A DNA stretch of 64,000 nucleotides, taken from positions 1 through 64,000 of the forward strand of contig JALOPW010000004.1 of assembly GCA_025453675.1 (NCBI GenBank), read 5' to 3'. A program made the position numbers and the translations under genes. Of the stretch, positions 54,087 through 63,882 are shown piece by piece (position 1 is the stretch's first letter; every line of letters begins with the position of its first letter). The notes below the pieces were generated by a model. That model had not been told where the DNA came from, did no database searches, and was given only the letters and a program-made list of their open reading frames with translations. The DNA is from Methanolinea sp. (GTDB lineage: Archaea; Halobacteriota; Methanomicrobia; Methanomicrobiales; Methanospirillaceae).

Positions 54087-55541
54087 TCATGGTGACTCCT
54101 CCTTCGATGACCCGGCCCCGATCCAGCCTGGTTTCTTGATTTTGAGGAAGATGAGCGGCGGAACCGCGAGGAGGAACGTGCCAATCAGTATCCCCCCCAC
54201 ATACGCAATTATCTCATCAGCGGAGAAGTCTCCGGTCGGCATGAGCCCGACGATGAAAGAGAAGATGACCCCCGCGGCCCCCATGCCGCCGATGATCCAG
54301 ATGCCGGCCGTCCCTCCCGGGATCCGGAACGGCCGTGGTGCGTCTGGTCTGCTGTATCTGAGTTTGATGAGGGATGCAAAGACCAGGAGATACACGATGC
54401 AGAGCAGCTCGACCGTGATCGCGGAGAGGATCCAGTAGGCCTGATTGACCGATGGCAGGAAGACGTAGAGCAATGACACAAAAGTCCCGATAAGGGCCTG
54501 GATAAGGAGCACCGCGACCGGTGACCCGTACTTGTTCGTGCGGTTGAAGAGAGGGGGGAGGTTTCCCTCCTCTGCGACTACCCCAAGGCCTTTTGCAGGC
54601 CCGATCAGCCAGGCGGCGAGGGAGACAACCCCGCCGATCGTGATCAGGACTGCCATGGGGGCGACTGCCCCGGGTATATGGGCTGCACTGAAGAAGTACT
54701 GGATTGCCTGCATCACCCCCGATGCAAGGCTGAGGTCCTTTGCGGGGATGACAAAGGCGATGGCAAGGGTTGCAAGCACCGTGCACCCGAAGATGATAAG
54801 TGCCGACAGTGCCATGGCCTTCGGGTAGTCAGTACTCGGGTTCCGGGTCTCCAGTGCATGAAAGCCGGCCATCTCCATGCCTGCAAAGAGCAGGATCACC
54901 GTGGCAAAGAACGGCAGGGTGGACATGTTGATGACAGGGACGACCTGCCCGGGAGAGAAGGGGGGGAGGACGATCGTCGCGCCGGATACAAACCACCAGA
55001 CGCCGAGCCCGATGATCAGGATCGAGGGGATAATGCTCCCGAGGATGACCCCGATATTCTGGAATTTCGTCGAGATGTCCTCACCAAAGTATGCGATCGC
55101 CGTGGTACCCCAGAAGGCGATCATCATTACTGCAAACAGGTAAAGCGAGTTGGTGCCAAGGGACGGAGAGAGTGCAAACGCGAGGGTGGATGCAATGAAT
55201 GCGAGTACTGTCGGGAACCAGACCAGGTTGTTTGACCACTCGCAGAAAATCGCGGTGAATCCTCCTTTCTCACCGAATGCCTCTTTACACCAGGCGTACA
55301 CGCCCCCTCCCCTGTCGGCCAGCATGGTTGCCAGTTCTGCACCCGCAAGAGAGAGTGGGATCAGGAAGAGGACTGTGCCGAGGATATACCACCCGATACA
55401 TGACCAGCCGAACTCTGCCATAGAGGGGAAATTCCGGATAGAGAGCACGGCGGCGACGTTTATCATCGCCAGTGCAAAGATTCCAAGCACCTTTGGAGGG
55501 GTCATGCCGGTGCGCGAAGATACGGCACTCTCGTCACTCAC
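54087..55541 (-). CDS. APC-family amino acid antiporter (AdiC/GadC-like)
   Basis: 484 residues with 12 membrane helices. Family text: PKVLGIFALAMINVAAVLSI, LADRGGGVYAWCKEAFGEKGGFTAIF and IRNFPSMAEFGW. The preferred start is a GTG at 55541 that overlaps the decarboxylase stop (GTGA) and follows GGAGGGGAG; ATGs further upstream lie in the decarboxylase gene. Pairing with an amino acid decarboxylase suggests exchange of the amino acid for its amine, as in bacterial acid resistance. Substrate not determined. Confidence 0.82.
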   Translation of the reverse strand: MSDESAVSSRTGMTPPKVLGIFALAMINVAAVLSIRNFPSMAEFGWSCIGWYILGTVLFLIPLSLAGAELATMLADRGGGVYAWCKEAFGEKGGFTAIFCEWSNNLVWFPTVLAFIASTLAFALSPSLGTNSLYLFAVMMIAFWGTTAIAYFGEDISTKFQNIGVILGSIIPSILIIGLGVWWFVSGATIVLPPFSPGQVVPVINMSTLPFFATVILLFAGMEMAGFHALETRNPSTDYPKAMALSALIIFGCTVLATLAIAFVIPAKDLSLASGVMQAIQYFFSAAHIPGAVAPMAVLITIGGVVSLAAWLIGPAKGLGVVAEEGNLPPLFNRTNKYGSPVAVLLIQALIGTFVSLLYVFLPSVNQAYWILSAITVELLCIVYLLVFASLIKLRYSRPDAPRPFRIPGGTAGIWIIGGMGAAGVIFSFIVGLMPTGDFSADEIIAYVGGILIGTFLLAVPPLIFLKIKKPGWIGAGSSKEESP

Positions 55542-57849
55542 CGGGTCTCCCCTCCCTGATGCAGTATATCCTGTATTCTCCTTTGACATTTTCGACCCCA
55601 TGGGTGTCGTGCTCGAACCCCGGGAACCGGATATCGAAGTCCTGCAAAGATTTCAGGTACTGGAGCACCGGGCCATCCAGCGGGCCTGTCCGTTCGCCCG
55701 GGGCGAGGAGGGGTATCCCCGGCGGGTAGGGGTAGATACCGGTGGCAACAATCCGGTCACCGGCCTCTGCAACGGGTACCTGCTCCACTTCACCCCTGAC
55801 CAGCCTCTTGTATGCATCCGCATAGGTGATCGCCGGTTCCGGGAGGAGAGAGAAGGCTTCCTGGAGGAGTGCACACATCCGGTGTTCTCGCTTGTAGGAG
55901 TGCATCTCGTCCGTGAGGCTCTGCAGAGTCATCCCGCCGTACCTGTCGGGGTATGCATTCGTGAGATCAGGGAAGATCTCTTCCAGGGGTGTCTTCTCAT
56001 CGTAGTGGCGTTTGAACTCGAAGAGCTCCGTGATGAGCGTGCCCCATTTTCCTTTCGTGTTTCCCATGGAGAAGAGGAAGAGGATGATGTAATCACCGGA
56101 TTTCTCGTTCACGATCCCTCTCGTATCGAGGAATTTGACGACCACTGCCGCCGGTATCCCCCATGTGGCAAGAGTGCCGTCTTCCTTGACACCGGGCATG
56201 ACCACCGTGACCTTGATGGGGTCGAGCATGCAGTAGTTGTCGGGGATCCCGGAAAACCCGTGCCAGCCCTCGCCCGGGTGCAGGACCCACGCGGAAGGGT
56301 TGTCACGGAGCGTCTCGAGCGAGGCGTCGGCGAACGGGATCTTCTTTTTCGCCTTCGGATCGATCACCGTGTCAGGCTGCCACATCCCGAACCACCAGTC
56401 TTTCTGCTTGCCGGCCTTCGAGATCTCCCTGTGTATCTGCGCCATGGTGAGGCGGAACCTGATCGCCTCCTCGATAGACTCGGTGGTGAGGACCCTGCCT
56501 GCGGAACCCTCCATCATCTTCGACGAGACATCGAGGGACGCCATGATGGGATAGAGGGGGGACGTCGAACTGTGCATCATGAACCCCTCGTTGAACCGGG
56601 CGTGTTCGACCGGGATGCGCCCGTTCCGGACATGGATCATAGACGCCTGCGAGAGTGCCGCGAGGAGCTTGTGGGTTGACTGGGTGGCAAACACCGTCGG
56701 ACCGTCGGGGTGCCTGGCGTCGTCTCGCATCGCGAAACGGTCCCGGTACAGGGAATTGAACCGGGCGTAGCCGTACCATGCCTCGTCGAAGTGTATGCTG
56801 TCCACGCTCTTTCCGAGCAGTCCCTCGACCTGGGCGGCGTGGTAGCAGAGGCCGTCGTAGGTCGAATTCGTGATGATAGCATGAACGGGTGCAGCGGTTT
56901 CCGGACCACTCACGAAGGGGCAGGCCGCGATCTTTGAGCGTATCGCCGCAGGTGTCATCTCCGCAGGGGGGATGGGCCCGATGATCCCGTAGCGGTTTCT
57001 TGTAGGGACCATGAATACCGCGATGGAGTGGGTCATCGTGAGCGCGTGCTCGGCCGACTTATGGCAGTTCCTGTCCACGAGAACGATATCGTCCTTTGTG
57101 ACCCGGCCGAAGAAGACGATCTTGTTCGCGGTGGAGGTCCCGTTTGTCACGAAATAGGTCTGGTCCGCCCCGAAGACCTTCGCCGCGTACCGCTCGGCCT
57201 CCCCGAGCGGCCCCGAGTGGTCGAGGAGCGACCCGAGCTCGCCGACAGAGATCGAGAGATCGGACCGGAAGAGCTGCTCGCCGAAGAAATTGAAGAAGAG
57301 GCGCCCTGCAGGAGACTTCCTGAAGGCCGTCCCTCCCGCGTGGCCGGGCGTATGCCAGGAGTACTCGAAGTCCCTCGAGAACTTCACCATCGCACCGAAG
57401 AAGGGGGGGAGGAGGCTCTCTTTGTACCGGTGTGCGGCGGCCGTGATCCTCCCTGCGATGAACTCGGGGGTATCGTCCATGATGTTGACGAACTCGTTGA
57501 CCTCGCGGATGACATCGACGTTCATTGAGGCGGTGGTCCCGGATACCGGTTCTGCGAACACGAAGATGGGAATATCCTCGTTGCGCTTCCTGATCTCATC
57601 GATCAGTCTTCGTGCATCGTTGTGGTCCTTCGAGCCGGTACCGCCGAGGTTCCAGTTCACCATGATGCAATCGGCCCCGGGCAGGTGTGCATACGCCGAC
57701 CTCGCATCCTCGATCGACGCGATCGTCGTGGCTGCGATCTGATAGTCGGCGAGCCCCTTTACGATGCGCGTGAGGGTCCGGCCGCGCGGAGTATCGGTAT
57801 GTAGAGTATCGTCGATGATGACGACATTCAGCCTTTCTTCTGGGTTCAC
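55534..57849 (-). CDS. Arginine/lysine/ornithine decarboxylase, AdiA-like
   Basis: 771 residues, the size of bacterial inducible arginine decarboxylases. An N-terminal receiver-like wing domain (RLNVVIIDDTLHTDT to about 130) is followed by the PLP domain: SWHTPGHAGGTAF, VTNGTSTANKI, HFDEAWYGY (Asp355) and ATQSTHKLLAALSQ with the PLP lysine Lys394. The GTG at 57849 has a strong ribosome binding site, GGAGGAG. Which of the three amino acids is used cannot be read; the family is mainly bacterial, so transfer is plausible. The antiporter overlaps it. Confidence 0.85.
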   Translation of the reverse strand: MNPEERLNVVIIDDTLHTDTPRGRTLTRIVKGLADYQIAATTIASIEDARSAYAHLPGADCIMVNWNLGGTGSKDHNDARRLIDEIRKRNEDIPIFVFAEPVSGTTASMNVDVIREVNEFVNIMDDTPEFIAGRITAAAHRYKESLLPPFFGAMVKFSRDFEYSWHTPGHAGGTAFRKSPAGRLFFNFFGEQLFRSDLSISVGELGSLLDHSGPLGEAERYAAKVFGADQTYFVTNGTSTANKIVFFGRVTKDDIVLVDRNCHKSAEHALTMTHSIAVFMVPTRNRYGIIGPIPPAEMTPAAIRSKIAACPFVSGPETAAPVHAIITNSTYDGLCYHAAQVEGLLGKSVDSIHFDEAWYGYARFNSLYRDRFAMRDDARHPDGPTVFATQSTHKLLAALSQASMIHVRNGRIPVEHARFNEGFMMHSSTSPLYPIMASLDVSSKMMEGSAGRVLTTESIEEAIRFRLTMAQIHREISKAGKQKDWWFGMWQPDTVIDPKAKKKIPFADASLETLRDNPSAWVLHPGEGWHGFSGIPDNYCMLDPIKVTVVMPGVKEDGTLATWGIPAAVVVKFLDTRGIVNEKSGDYIILFLFSMGNTKGKWGTLITELFEFKRHYDEKTPLEEIFPDLTNAYPDRYGGMTLQSLTDEMHSYKREHRMCALLQEAFSLLPEPAITYADAYKRLVRGEVEQVPVAEAGDRIVATGIYPYPPGIPLLAPGERTGPLDGPVLQYLKSLQDFDIRFPGFEHDTHGVENVKGEYRIYCIREGRPGE

Positions 57850-58124
57850 GTCTGCTCCTCCATCTCTCGATCCGGTGAGCATGCAGGTGCAGCCTCGTGC
57901 GGATGTCGGCACCGGGCACATTCGACGCAAAATGACCGGTGCCCTCCTGCAAGAACCCTGGGGAACCCTGCCAGCAAAGGGAACGATTCCTGGGGATGCG
58001 AGCGTTCGGACCTGCATCGGGGCGAGCGCAGCCGGACGGGCCTCACCTCACCATTCCGGGGTGAAACTCCCCGTCAATCCGGCAGGACTCCCTTATTCAA
58101 GCCTTCCGCCAAGTACTATTAAAA
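57850..58124 (-). promoter_or_regulatory. Long leader of the decarboxylase operon
   Basis: A TATA-like TTTTAATAGT lies at 58115-58124 on the minus strand, so transcription would start near 58092, about 240 bases before the GTG. A 56-codon upstream frame exists but does not look coding. Such a long leader is unusual here, where most genes are nearly leaderless, and may be regulatory. No known riboswitch was recognised. Confidence 0.35.
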
Positions 58125-58276
58125 CGTTCTTCATTCTCTTCCCGGGTTGTTCAACACCAAACGGAAACCCGGGAGGTAAGAAAGGTCAGGTGTGCACCGC
58201 GATTCACGTTCTCAGTTTCCCCGGCATGCCGAACCCTGGTTCCACTCCCATAATGCCCGGTAAATGAGGACTGTTC

Positions 58277-58852
58277 TTACCCGGTATCCGGAAGAGGCTC
58301 GGAGAAGATCTGCCCTTCGAATGTGTAGACCTCCACCCTCTCCTCCTTCCAGCACCCAGGAGGGAGCCCTGCCTTTATGCAGGTGTGATCGAGGAACTCC
58401 CGGCTGCCCCACTTCCATTCCACCGGGACCTGGGGGAGAAGGAGCCCGCTCCGCCCGTATCCCCTCACTATGAGCCCATGCCGCCCGACCTGGACGGCCC
58501 CCGGGCGCTCTCCCGGCGCTACGTTCATCTGTTCTGGAATCGTGAGGACCGTCACCTCGATCCGCAGCGCGGGCAGCTCCCGTGGCTGCACGGGGGGAAA
58601 CCTGGGGTCCTCCCTTGCCGCGGCATATACCGCCTCCCGGATAGCCCTCTCCAGGGGCAGGTGTGGGTGAGGAAACCCAATGCAGCCCCGGAGATCCCCC
58701 TGCATCGTCAGGGTGACGAATACTCCCCGCTTCTCCCGGAAGATCGGGGGAAGAAGCGGGCCTGAGTCAGCTTTTCCGCCGATAGTATGCTCCAGCACGG
58801 AGCGGGCCAGCTGCACTGCTATCATTCCTTCTTCAGGTGTGAGCGCGTCCAT
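58277..58852 (-). CDS. AMMECR1-domain protein (TIGR00296)
   Basis: 191 residues with the signature LRGCIGFP and the framing KRGVFVTLTMQGD...PLERAIREAVYAAAREDPRFPPV. The family is conserved in archaea and eukaryotes and often linked to radical SAM or MEMO-type genes, but the activity is unknown. The ATG at 58852 (MDALTPEEGMIAVQLAR) is preferred; the longer frame overlaps the RNase P RNA promoter region. It diverges from that RNA gene. Confidence 0.82.
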   Translation of the reverse strand: MDALTPEEGMIAVQLARSVLEHTIGGKADSGPLLPPIFREKRGVFVTLTMQGDLRGCIGFPHPHLPLERAIREAVYAAAREDPRFPPVQPRELPALRIEVTVLTIPEQMNVAPGERPGAVQVGRHGLIVRGYGRSGLLLPQVPVEWKWGSREFLDHTCIKAGLPPGCWKEERVEVYTFEGQIFSEPLPDTG

Positions 58853-58885
58853 CAGGTGTAAATAATGTGCCAGCCAATTATATAG

Positions 58886-59232
58886 GGAGAGGGAGAGTGC
58901 GGCCGACGGTGGCACACGATGCTGCTGAGGAAAGTCCCCCCACCTGCTGAGCGCGCAGCCGTATGCAAGTACGGGTGGCGAGAGTCACGGCAATGGCACA
59001 GAAACGACACGGCCTGCCCCCAGCCATGATGCGACCGAGCCCCCAGGGGCAAGGCATCGCGCTTTTACCGGGCGCTGATGACTCGCTGATGCGTAAGGGC
59101 AGGAATCGATGAAACGGTGAATCCCTGCGGGTGCAAGCCAAAACAGGGCATATGGGCCGCTCAGTGCCTGCCCGGGTATGGCGCGTAGCTGAATGCCGCA
59201 CCGAACAGAAGGGGGCTTACTCCTCCCACTCC
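58886..59232 (+). ncRNA. rnpB: RNase P RNA, archaeal type
   Basis: Catalytic RNA that matures tRNA 5' ends. The universally conserved regions are present in order: GAGGAAAGTCC near 58925 (CR-I), GCAAGACCG-type bases in the middle (ATGGCACAGAAACGACAC), and ACAGAAGGGGGCTTAC at about 59205-59220 (CR-V). The ends pair as P1: GGAGAGGGAG (58886) with CTCCCACTCC (59223-59232), one mismatch. A TATA-like TAAATAAT lies about 25 bases upstream. End points are estimated from P1. Confidence 0.88.
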
Positions 59233-59294
59233 GTTCTCGTATACCTTTTCTGCATTACATTTATCCATACATATGCTCCAGAGTAATATCACAG

Positions 59295-59855
59295 ATGCAT
59301 ATCCCCACCCCCGAGGAGATAAAGGCGCGGAGAGAGATCCTGGGCATGAAACAGATCGAGCTCGCGGAGAAAGCGGGTATAAGCCAGTCCATGGTGGCCC
59401 GGATAGAGTCCGGGAGCGTGGACCCCAGGGTCAGCACCATGGCCAAGATCGTTCATGTGCTCAATGCCATGGCCAGGCCCCGGACCACCGCGACCGCGGT
59501 GATGCATACCCCGGTTATCAGCGTGGGGGTCGAGGACACGATCACCCAGGCGGTGGACATCATGGAGAAATACAACATCTCCCAGGTCCCGGTGCTGGAG
59601 AAAGGAGTCCCGGTAGGATGCATCTCGGAATCAACGATCGTGAATGCGATCGAGGACCAGAGTGAGCACCGCACCCAGGGGGAGCAGGTGAAGCATTACA
59701 TGGAGTCGGGGTTCCCCACCGTCCCCCATGATATGGACATCGAGACGGTGATCCGGATACTGCAGCATCGTCACGCGGTGCTGGTGATGGATGGGGGGAG
59801 AGTCAGGGGGGTCATCACCAAGCACGACCTCATTCCCCTGATCATGGACCGCTAG
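59295..59855 (+). CDS. XRE helix-turn-helix regulator with CBS domain pair
   Basis: 186 residues. An XRE/Cro HTH at about 6-58 ([40 protein letters not shown]) is followed by two CBS domains ([40 protein letters not shown]; then [20 protein letters not shown]). CBS pairs bind adenosyl ligands, so this is likely an energy- or SAM-responsive transcription factor. A TATA-like TTACATTTATCC is 28 to 39 bases upstream. The ATG at 59295 is set by the HTH start. It ends four bases inside convergent tpiA. Confidence 0.85.
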   Translation: MHIPTPEEIKARREILGMKQIELAEKAGISQSMVARIESGSVDPRVSTMAKIVHVLNAMARPRTTATAVMHTPVISVGVEDTITQAVDIMEKYNISQVPVLEKGVPVGCISESTIVNAIEDQSEHRTQGEQVKHYMESGFPTVPHDMDIETVIRILQHRHAVLVMDGGRVRGVITKHDLIPLIMDR

Positions 59856-60520
59856 AGCCTGGAAACCAGGTCCCGCAGCACGCTGATGGGGGCTTTTGCC
59901 TTGACGACGCTCGATGCCAGGAGCACCCCGGCCGTCCCCAGGTCAACTGCGACCTTCACGCATTCACCGGAATGTATCCCCGCCCCGGTCAGGATTTTCA
60001 CAGCGGGGTTGATCTTCTGCACCGCGGTGACGGTCCCTGTGATGATCTCGGGATTGGCCTGCGAGACCGAGATAGTCCCCCCGATGAGCTCAGGTGGCTC
60101 GATTGCCACATAGTCCGGTCCCAGCGCTGCCGCAGCGGCGCTGGTGGCGACGTTGTTCGAGCAGACCACGGAGACGAGACCTGCCGACCGGAGTTGCGTG
60201 ACTGCAGCCTCGATATCCGCGAGGGTCTGGCGGCGTTCCGAGTGGTTCACCAGCGAACCCACCGCCCCTGCGGACCTGATCCCCTCCACGGTCACTGAGC
60301 CGGTGTGTGCACCGGGCCCGGCAGCGTCCACGTGCTGTGCGTACACCGGAAGTGAGTAGTGCATGGACATGGGGTGAAGGTTCATGTAGCTCGGGGCGAT
60401 CCCGATCTCCACCCCTGACTCTTCAGCCACCTGCTGGGCAGCTTCGGCGATATGATGGGCGCGTTGTCCGCTGCCCTCCGAGTATGTCTTCAGGTTGAGA
60501 AGGATGAATGGCGTTCCCAT
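59852..60520 (-). CDS. tpiA: Triosephosphate isomerase
   Basis: Interconverts the triose phosphates, 222 residues, the shorter tetrameric archaeal form. Active-site residues: Asn9 and Lys11 in LLNLKTY, the histidine in LVNHSERR and the glutamate in [11 protein letters not shown]. The phosphate loop GAGIHSGE and [11 protein letters not shown] are present. It is separated from the U32 gene upstream by 42 bases on the same strand. Confidence 0.92.
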   Translation of the reverse strand: MGTPFILLNLKTYSEGSGQRAHHIAEAAQQVAEESGVEIGIAPSYMNLHPMSMHYSLPVYAQHVDAAGPGAHTGSVTVEGIRSAGAVGSLVNHSERRQTLADIEAAVTQLRSAGLVSVVCSNNVATSAAAAALGPDYVAIEPPELIGGTISVSQANPEIITGTVTAVQKINPAVKILTGAGIHSGECVKVAVDLGTAGVLLASSVVKAKAPISVLRDLVSRL

Positions 60521-60562
60521 AGAGATCTCTCACTAGGAGGTATGGATCCACCAGGGGAAAAC

Positions 60563-63184
60563 CTATTCTGCACCTGTGTCCGGATACCCGGCCACCCCCC
60601 TGGTAAAATGACCGGTGGTGATCCCCCCCCTGACCATCTTCCGGGCACGCTCTTTGAACCGCTTCCAGGTACCAGGGGATCGCTCTCCCCGGGATGCCGC
60701 CTCAATGCACTCCCGGTAGAGACCGGTCATCTCCTTTGCGTAGACAGGTCCTCTTGTACGGGCATCTATGGCGAGGGAGGAGAAGCCCATGTCCAGGAGG
60801 TCAGGGACATGGTCGATGAGCGTGGTCTCCACCGCATTGAGGAGATGCGTCCTCCCTTCCCTGTCCTCGTAGACCGGAAAGACCCGGCCTGTCTCGTCCT
60901 GGAGGCCGAACTGCCATTCTCCACGTTCCCGGACAGTCCCGGCAAGCGTGGTCAGGAGGCGGTCCTCGCTGACCATGGTTTCCAGGTTCCCCTGGCAGAC
61001 CGTCTCATACCGGATATCGGGGGACACCCTGGCGGAGAGGCCGATCAGGGTCGCCATCTGCGCCGAGGAGAGCTCTGGGGAGAGGGTGAACCAGGTAATG
61101 AGCGGGTGGAAGGCCCGGGCGGCACAGGCATTGTAGATGTTCAGGCCCTGGCCACCGAGAAGCTCCATTTCCAGCTCCCTTGAGAGGATGGCCTCGGCCA
61201 TCCCGGGCTCTTCCACCATGATCCTCGTCACACCCGCCCCGAAAAGTCCGGGGACCCGCGGCAGGGCTTCCGCAAGGAATGAGGCCCCCGTAATACGGGG
61301 CCATTTCCAGGTGAATGAGACCTGGTGCGTGCTGCAATACTCCACACCTTCAACCAGATCCTGCAGGTATCCGTTCCAATCCACCCTTTCAGGCTCGTAG
61401 CAGACCGCATCGCACCCGGCATCGCAGGCGGCAATGAGCTCATCAGGAGTTCCGCAATACACTGTCAGCACCGGATTCCTGGTTACAGGATCCTTTCTGC
61501 CACAGCGGGAGATCAGGTCAGCATACTCCCGCCCGAAGGTGCGCACCCGATAAGTCGCTTCCTCAATTGCCTGGTCACAGGGGTGGAACTCCAGGAGCCA
61601 GTCATGCCGGAGAGTGGAGAGGAGTTCCCGCCTGAGCCGGTTCAGCTCGCCCACCGGGATGAATGGCTCTCCCCGGTAGTCAAGGTCCACCCTTCTTACC
61701 CGGAAGGAAGTCTCCCCTGCCTTCTGCATCTGGCGGGATATGATCTCGGGGGCAGTTGGGCTGTTCCTCGCAGATTCGGGGATATACCCCGTGGTGCAGG
61801 TCACCTGGAGCCGGTGACCCTTCGGTCCCCTGCACCACGCTTCAGCCTCCAGGGGCTCTCCCGGGGCAACCCTGACACGCACCTCGACCGGGATGCCGAA
61901 CCTCCGGGAACCTGTATGGAGGATCTCCTTCAGCCTCGCCGGGAGGCGCGTGCTCCCGGTGAGGGAGACGCGGGAGCCGGGCCTGATGCCCTGCATCTCT
62001 CCCGGGATAAAGAGCTCGTCTCCACGGAGCACGGCATCTTTATTCAGTGCACACCCCACCCGGTCCCCGCCGGAGGGGTCAACAATGAGTATCCCGTCTC
62101 CTGCCACCGGCACGTAGCCGGACGAGGGCCGGACCAGGATCCCCCCTCCCCCGGGAGACGAAATGACCGATCCCAGGAAGAGGCCGCGGTGGTCGGGCCG
62201 CTCCCTCCCCATCAGGGCGTGATCCCTGTCACCGAGGAGATACCCCCGCGTAAATCCCCGGTTGAAGGCCGCGGCCATCTCGTCCATGTCAGGGGGAGAT
62301 TTCCATTCTCTCCCTTCTGCCAGTGCGTCAAGGGCCTTCCGGTAGGCCCGGACCACCACCGCCACGTATTCGGGTGAGCGCATCCTGCCCTCGATCTTGA
62401 GGGCGTCCACCTTTCTTTTGAGGATCTCCCCAAACCCGGGATAACAGCAGAGGTCCCTGGTGGAGAGGAGGTAGCGGTCCCTGCAGGGGACCTCATCCAG
62501 TTCCGTTATCCGCGAGTATGCATCCGTTGTCCAGCGCACCAGCCGGTAGGGTTTCCTGCAGGGCTGTGCGCACATGCCACGGTTCCCGCTCCTCCCCCCG
62601 ATCACCGAGGAGAGGAGGCACTGCCCCGAATAGGAGTAACAGAGTGCCCCGTGTACAAAGACCTCAATGCCGGGACGTTTCCCGGAAGGGAGGGCCACGA
62701 TGCGGTCGATCTCCGGGACGGGAACCTCCCGTGCCAGCACCACGCGGGAGAACCCGGCCGTTTTGGCCCACTCCACCCCTTCCCTGGCAGAGATGGTGCA
62801 CTGGGTGGATGCATGCAGGACAAGCCCCGGTATCAGATCCCGGGAGAGGGCCAGGAGCCCCATGTCCTGGATCAGCACCGCGTCTACACCCATTCCATAG
62901 AGAGAGAGAAGATACCCCAGGGCGGCTGGCAGCTCCCTGTCCTGGACCAGGGTGTTGACCGTCACGTAGACTGCGACTCCGTGGGAGTGGGCGAATTCGA
63001 GCGCCTCACGCATCTCCTCCTGGCTGAAATTGGCTGCAAAGTGCCGGGCCCCGAACCTCCGCCCCCCCAGGTAGACCGCGTCAGCTCCCGCGGCGACCGC
63101 GGCGAACAACGACTCTCCCGATCCCGCGGGTGCCAGGATCTCAGGAAACCGTTTCTCCCGGGCATCAGGTGAGTGGTCGCTCAT
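60563..63184 (-). CDS. U32-family protein with DUF3656-type domain
   Basis: 873 residues. The N-terminal U32 barrel has APAGSGESLFAAVAAGADAVYLGG and the family signature EVFVHGALCYSYSGQCLLSS, with cysteines in RGMCAQPCRKPYRL and DLCCYPGF that may hold an iron-sulfur cluster. The middle fits the DUF3656 insert and a second U32-like half follows. Related bacterial proteins act in tRNA or rRNA hydroxylation rather than proteolysis, so RNA modification is plausible. The start at 63184 is chosen over a 21-residue longer frame. Confidence 0.82.
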   Translation of the reverse strand: MSDHSPDAREKRFPEILAPAGSGESLFAAVAAGADAVYLGGRRFGARHFAANFSQEEMREALEFAHSHGVAVYVTVNTLVQDRELPAALGYLLSLYGMGVDAVLIQDMGLLALSRDLIPGLVLHASTQCTISAREGVEWAKTAGFSRVVLAREVPVPEIDRIVALPSGKRPGIEVFVHGALCYSYSGQCLLSSVIGGRSGNRGMCAQPCRKPYRLVRWTTDAYSRITELDEVPCRDRYLLSTRDLCCYPGFGEILKRKVDALKIEGRMRSPEYVAVVVRAYRKALDALAEGREWKSPPDMDEMAAAFNRGFTRGYLLGDRDHALMGRERPDHRGLFLGSVISSPGGGGILVRPSSGYVPVAGDGILIVDPSGGDRVGCALNKDAVLRGDELFIPGEMQGIRPGSRVSLTGSTRLPARLKEILHTGSRRFGIPVEVRVRVAPGEPLEAEAWCRGPKGHRLQVTCTTGYIPESARNSPTAPEIISRQMQKAGETSFRVRRVDLDYRGEPFIPVGELNRLRRELLSTLRHDWLLEFHPCDQAIEEATYRVRTFGREYADLISRCGRKDPVTRNPVLTVYCGTPDELIAACDAGCDAVCYEPERVDWNGYLQDLVEGVEYCSTHQVSFTWKWPRITGASFLAEALPRVPGLFGAGVTRIMVEEPGMAEAILSRELEMELLGGQGLNIYNACAARAFHPLITWFTLSPELSSAQMATLIGLSARVSPDIRYETVCQGNLETMVSEDRLLTTLAGTVRERGEWQFGLQDETGRVFPVYEDREGRTHLLNAVETTLIDHVPDLLDMGFSSLAIDARTRGPVYAKEMTGLYRECIEAASRGERSPGTWKRFKERARKMVRGGITTGHFTRGVAGYPDTGAE

Positions 63185-63246
63185 ACTGCAGTGAGAGGTC
63201 ACCCGGAGGCAGATTAAATACTCCTGCATTGCCATAGATCGGTGCA

Positions 63247-63882
63247 ATGCGGTGTGCCGTCTCGGTCCCTGACCTGGATCTCATCCCGGGTGCCATCTCC
63301 GGGGGAGCGGATATGGTAGAGGTGCGGCTGGACCTGACAGGGTATATTCCGGACCATACCGCGAGGGAGACCTTTTCTGGCCTGACCGTTCCGCTGATAT
63401 TCACCATCCGGAGCACGGCAGAGGGGGGATCGTTTGCAGGGGGTCCGGAAGCATGGTGGGAGACCCTGCTTCCCTGCATCCCCTATGCCTCGTATATCGA
63501 CGTGGAGCAGGGGTTTGCCCCTCTCGCTCCCCGCGTCAGGGAAATGGGAAAGATCCTCATCTCCTCGCTCCATACTCCTGCCATGCCTGCGCACGATGCC
63601 CTGGTTGCACTGGAGGCTCAGTTGCGCTCTTTTGGAGATATCCCGAAGATCGTGGTCGGCCCGGGGTCTGAGGATGATATCCTGGCCCTCCTCTCCTTCA
63701 CCCGAAACGCCCAAAAGCCCATCATCACCAGCATCATGGGCACCGGTTTCCGGTATGCAAGGCTCCTCCTCCCCCTCTTTGGTTCATTCCTGATTTACTG
63801 CCATTGCGGGACTGCGGCCTCTCCCGGGCAGTACCATATCCGTGAATGGAAGGAGTTCTGCAGCCTGGTCAGGGCCCGCTGA
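63247..63882 (+). CDS. aroD: 3-dehydroquinate dehydratase, type I
   Basis: Shikimate-pathway enzyme that removes water from 3-dehydroquinate through a lysine Schiff base, 211 residues, barrel fold. Visible: EVRLDLTG (substrate arginine), SSLHTP with the histidine, and PKIVVG with the likely Schiff-base lysine. It diverges from the U32 gene. The 3' end overlaps a convergent partial gene by 14 bases. Short archaeal type; assignment from motifs and length. Confidence 0.8.
   Translation: MRCAVSVPDLDLIPGAISGGADMVEVRLDLTGYIPDHTARETFSGLTVPLIFTIRSTAEGGSFAGGPEAWWETLLPCIPYASYIDVEQGFAPLAPRVREMGKILISSLHTPAMPAHDALVALEAQLRSFGDIPKIVVGPGSEDDILALLSFTRNAQKPIITSIMGTGFRYARLLLPLFGSFLIYCHCGTAASPGQYHIREWKEFCSLVRAR

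Noticed and set aside
55150-56679. A 509-codon open frame on the plus strand
   Set aside because: It is antisense to the antiporter and decarboxylase genes and shows only low-complexity charged text.
57850-58017. N-terminal extension of the decarboxylase to an ATG at 58017
   Set aside because: The extension is arginine- and glycine-rich, lacks domain features, and a better GTG with GGAGGAG lies at 57849.
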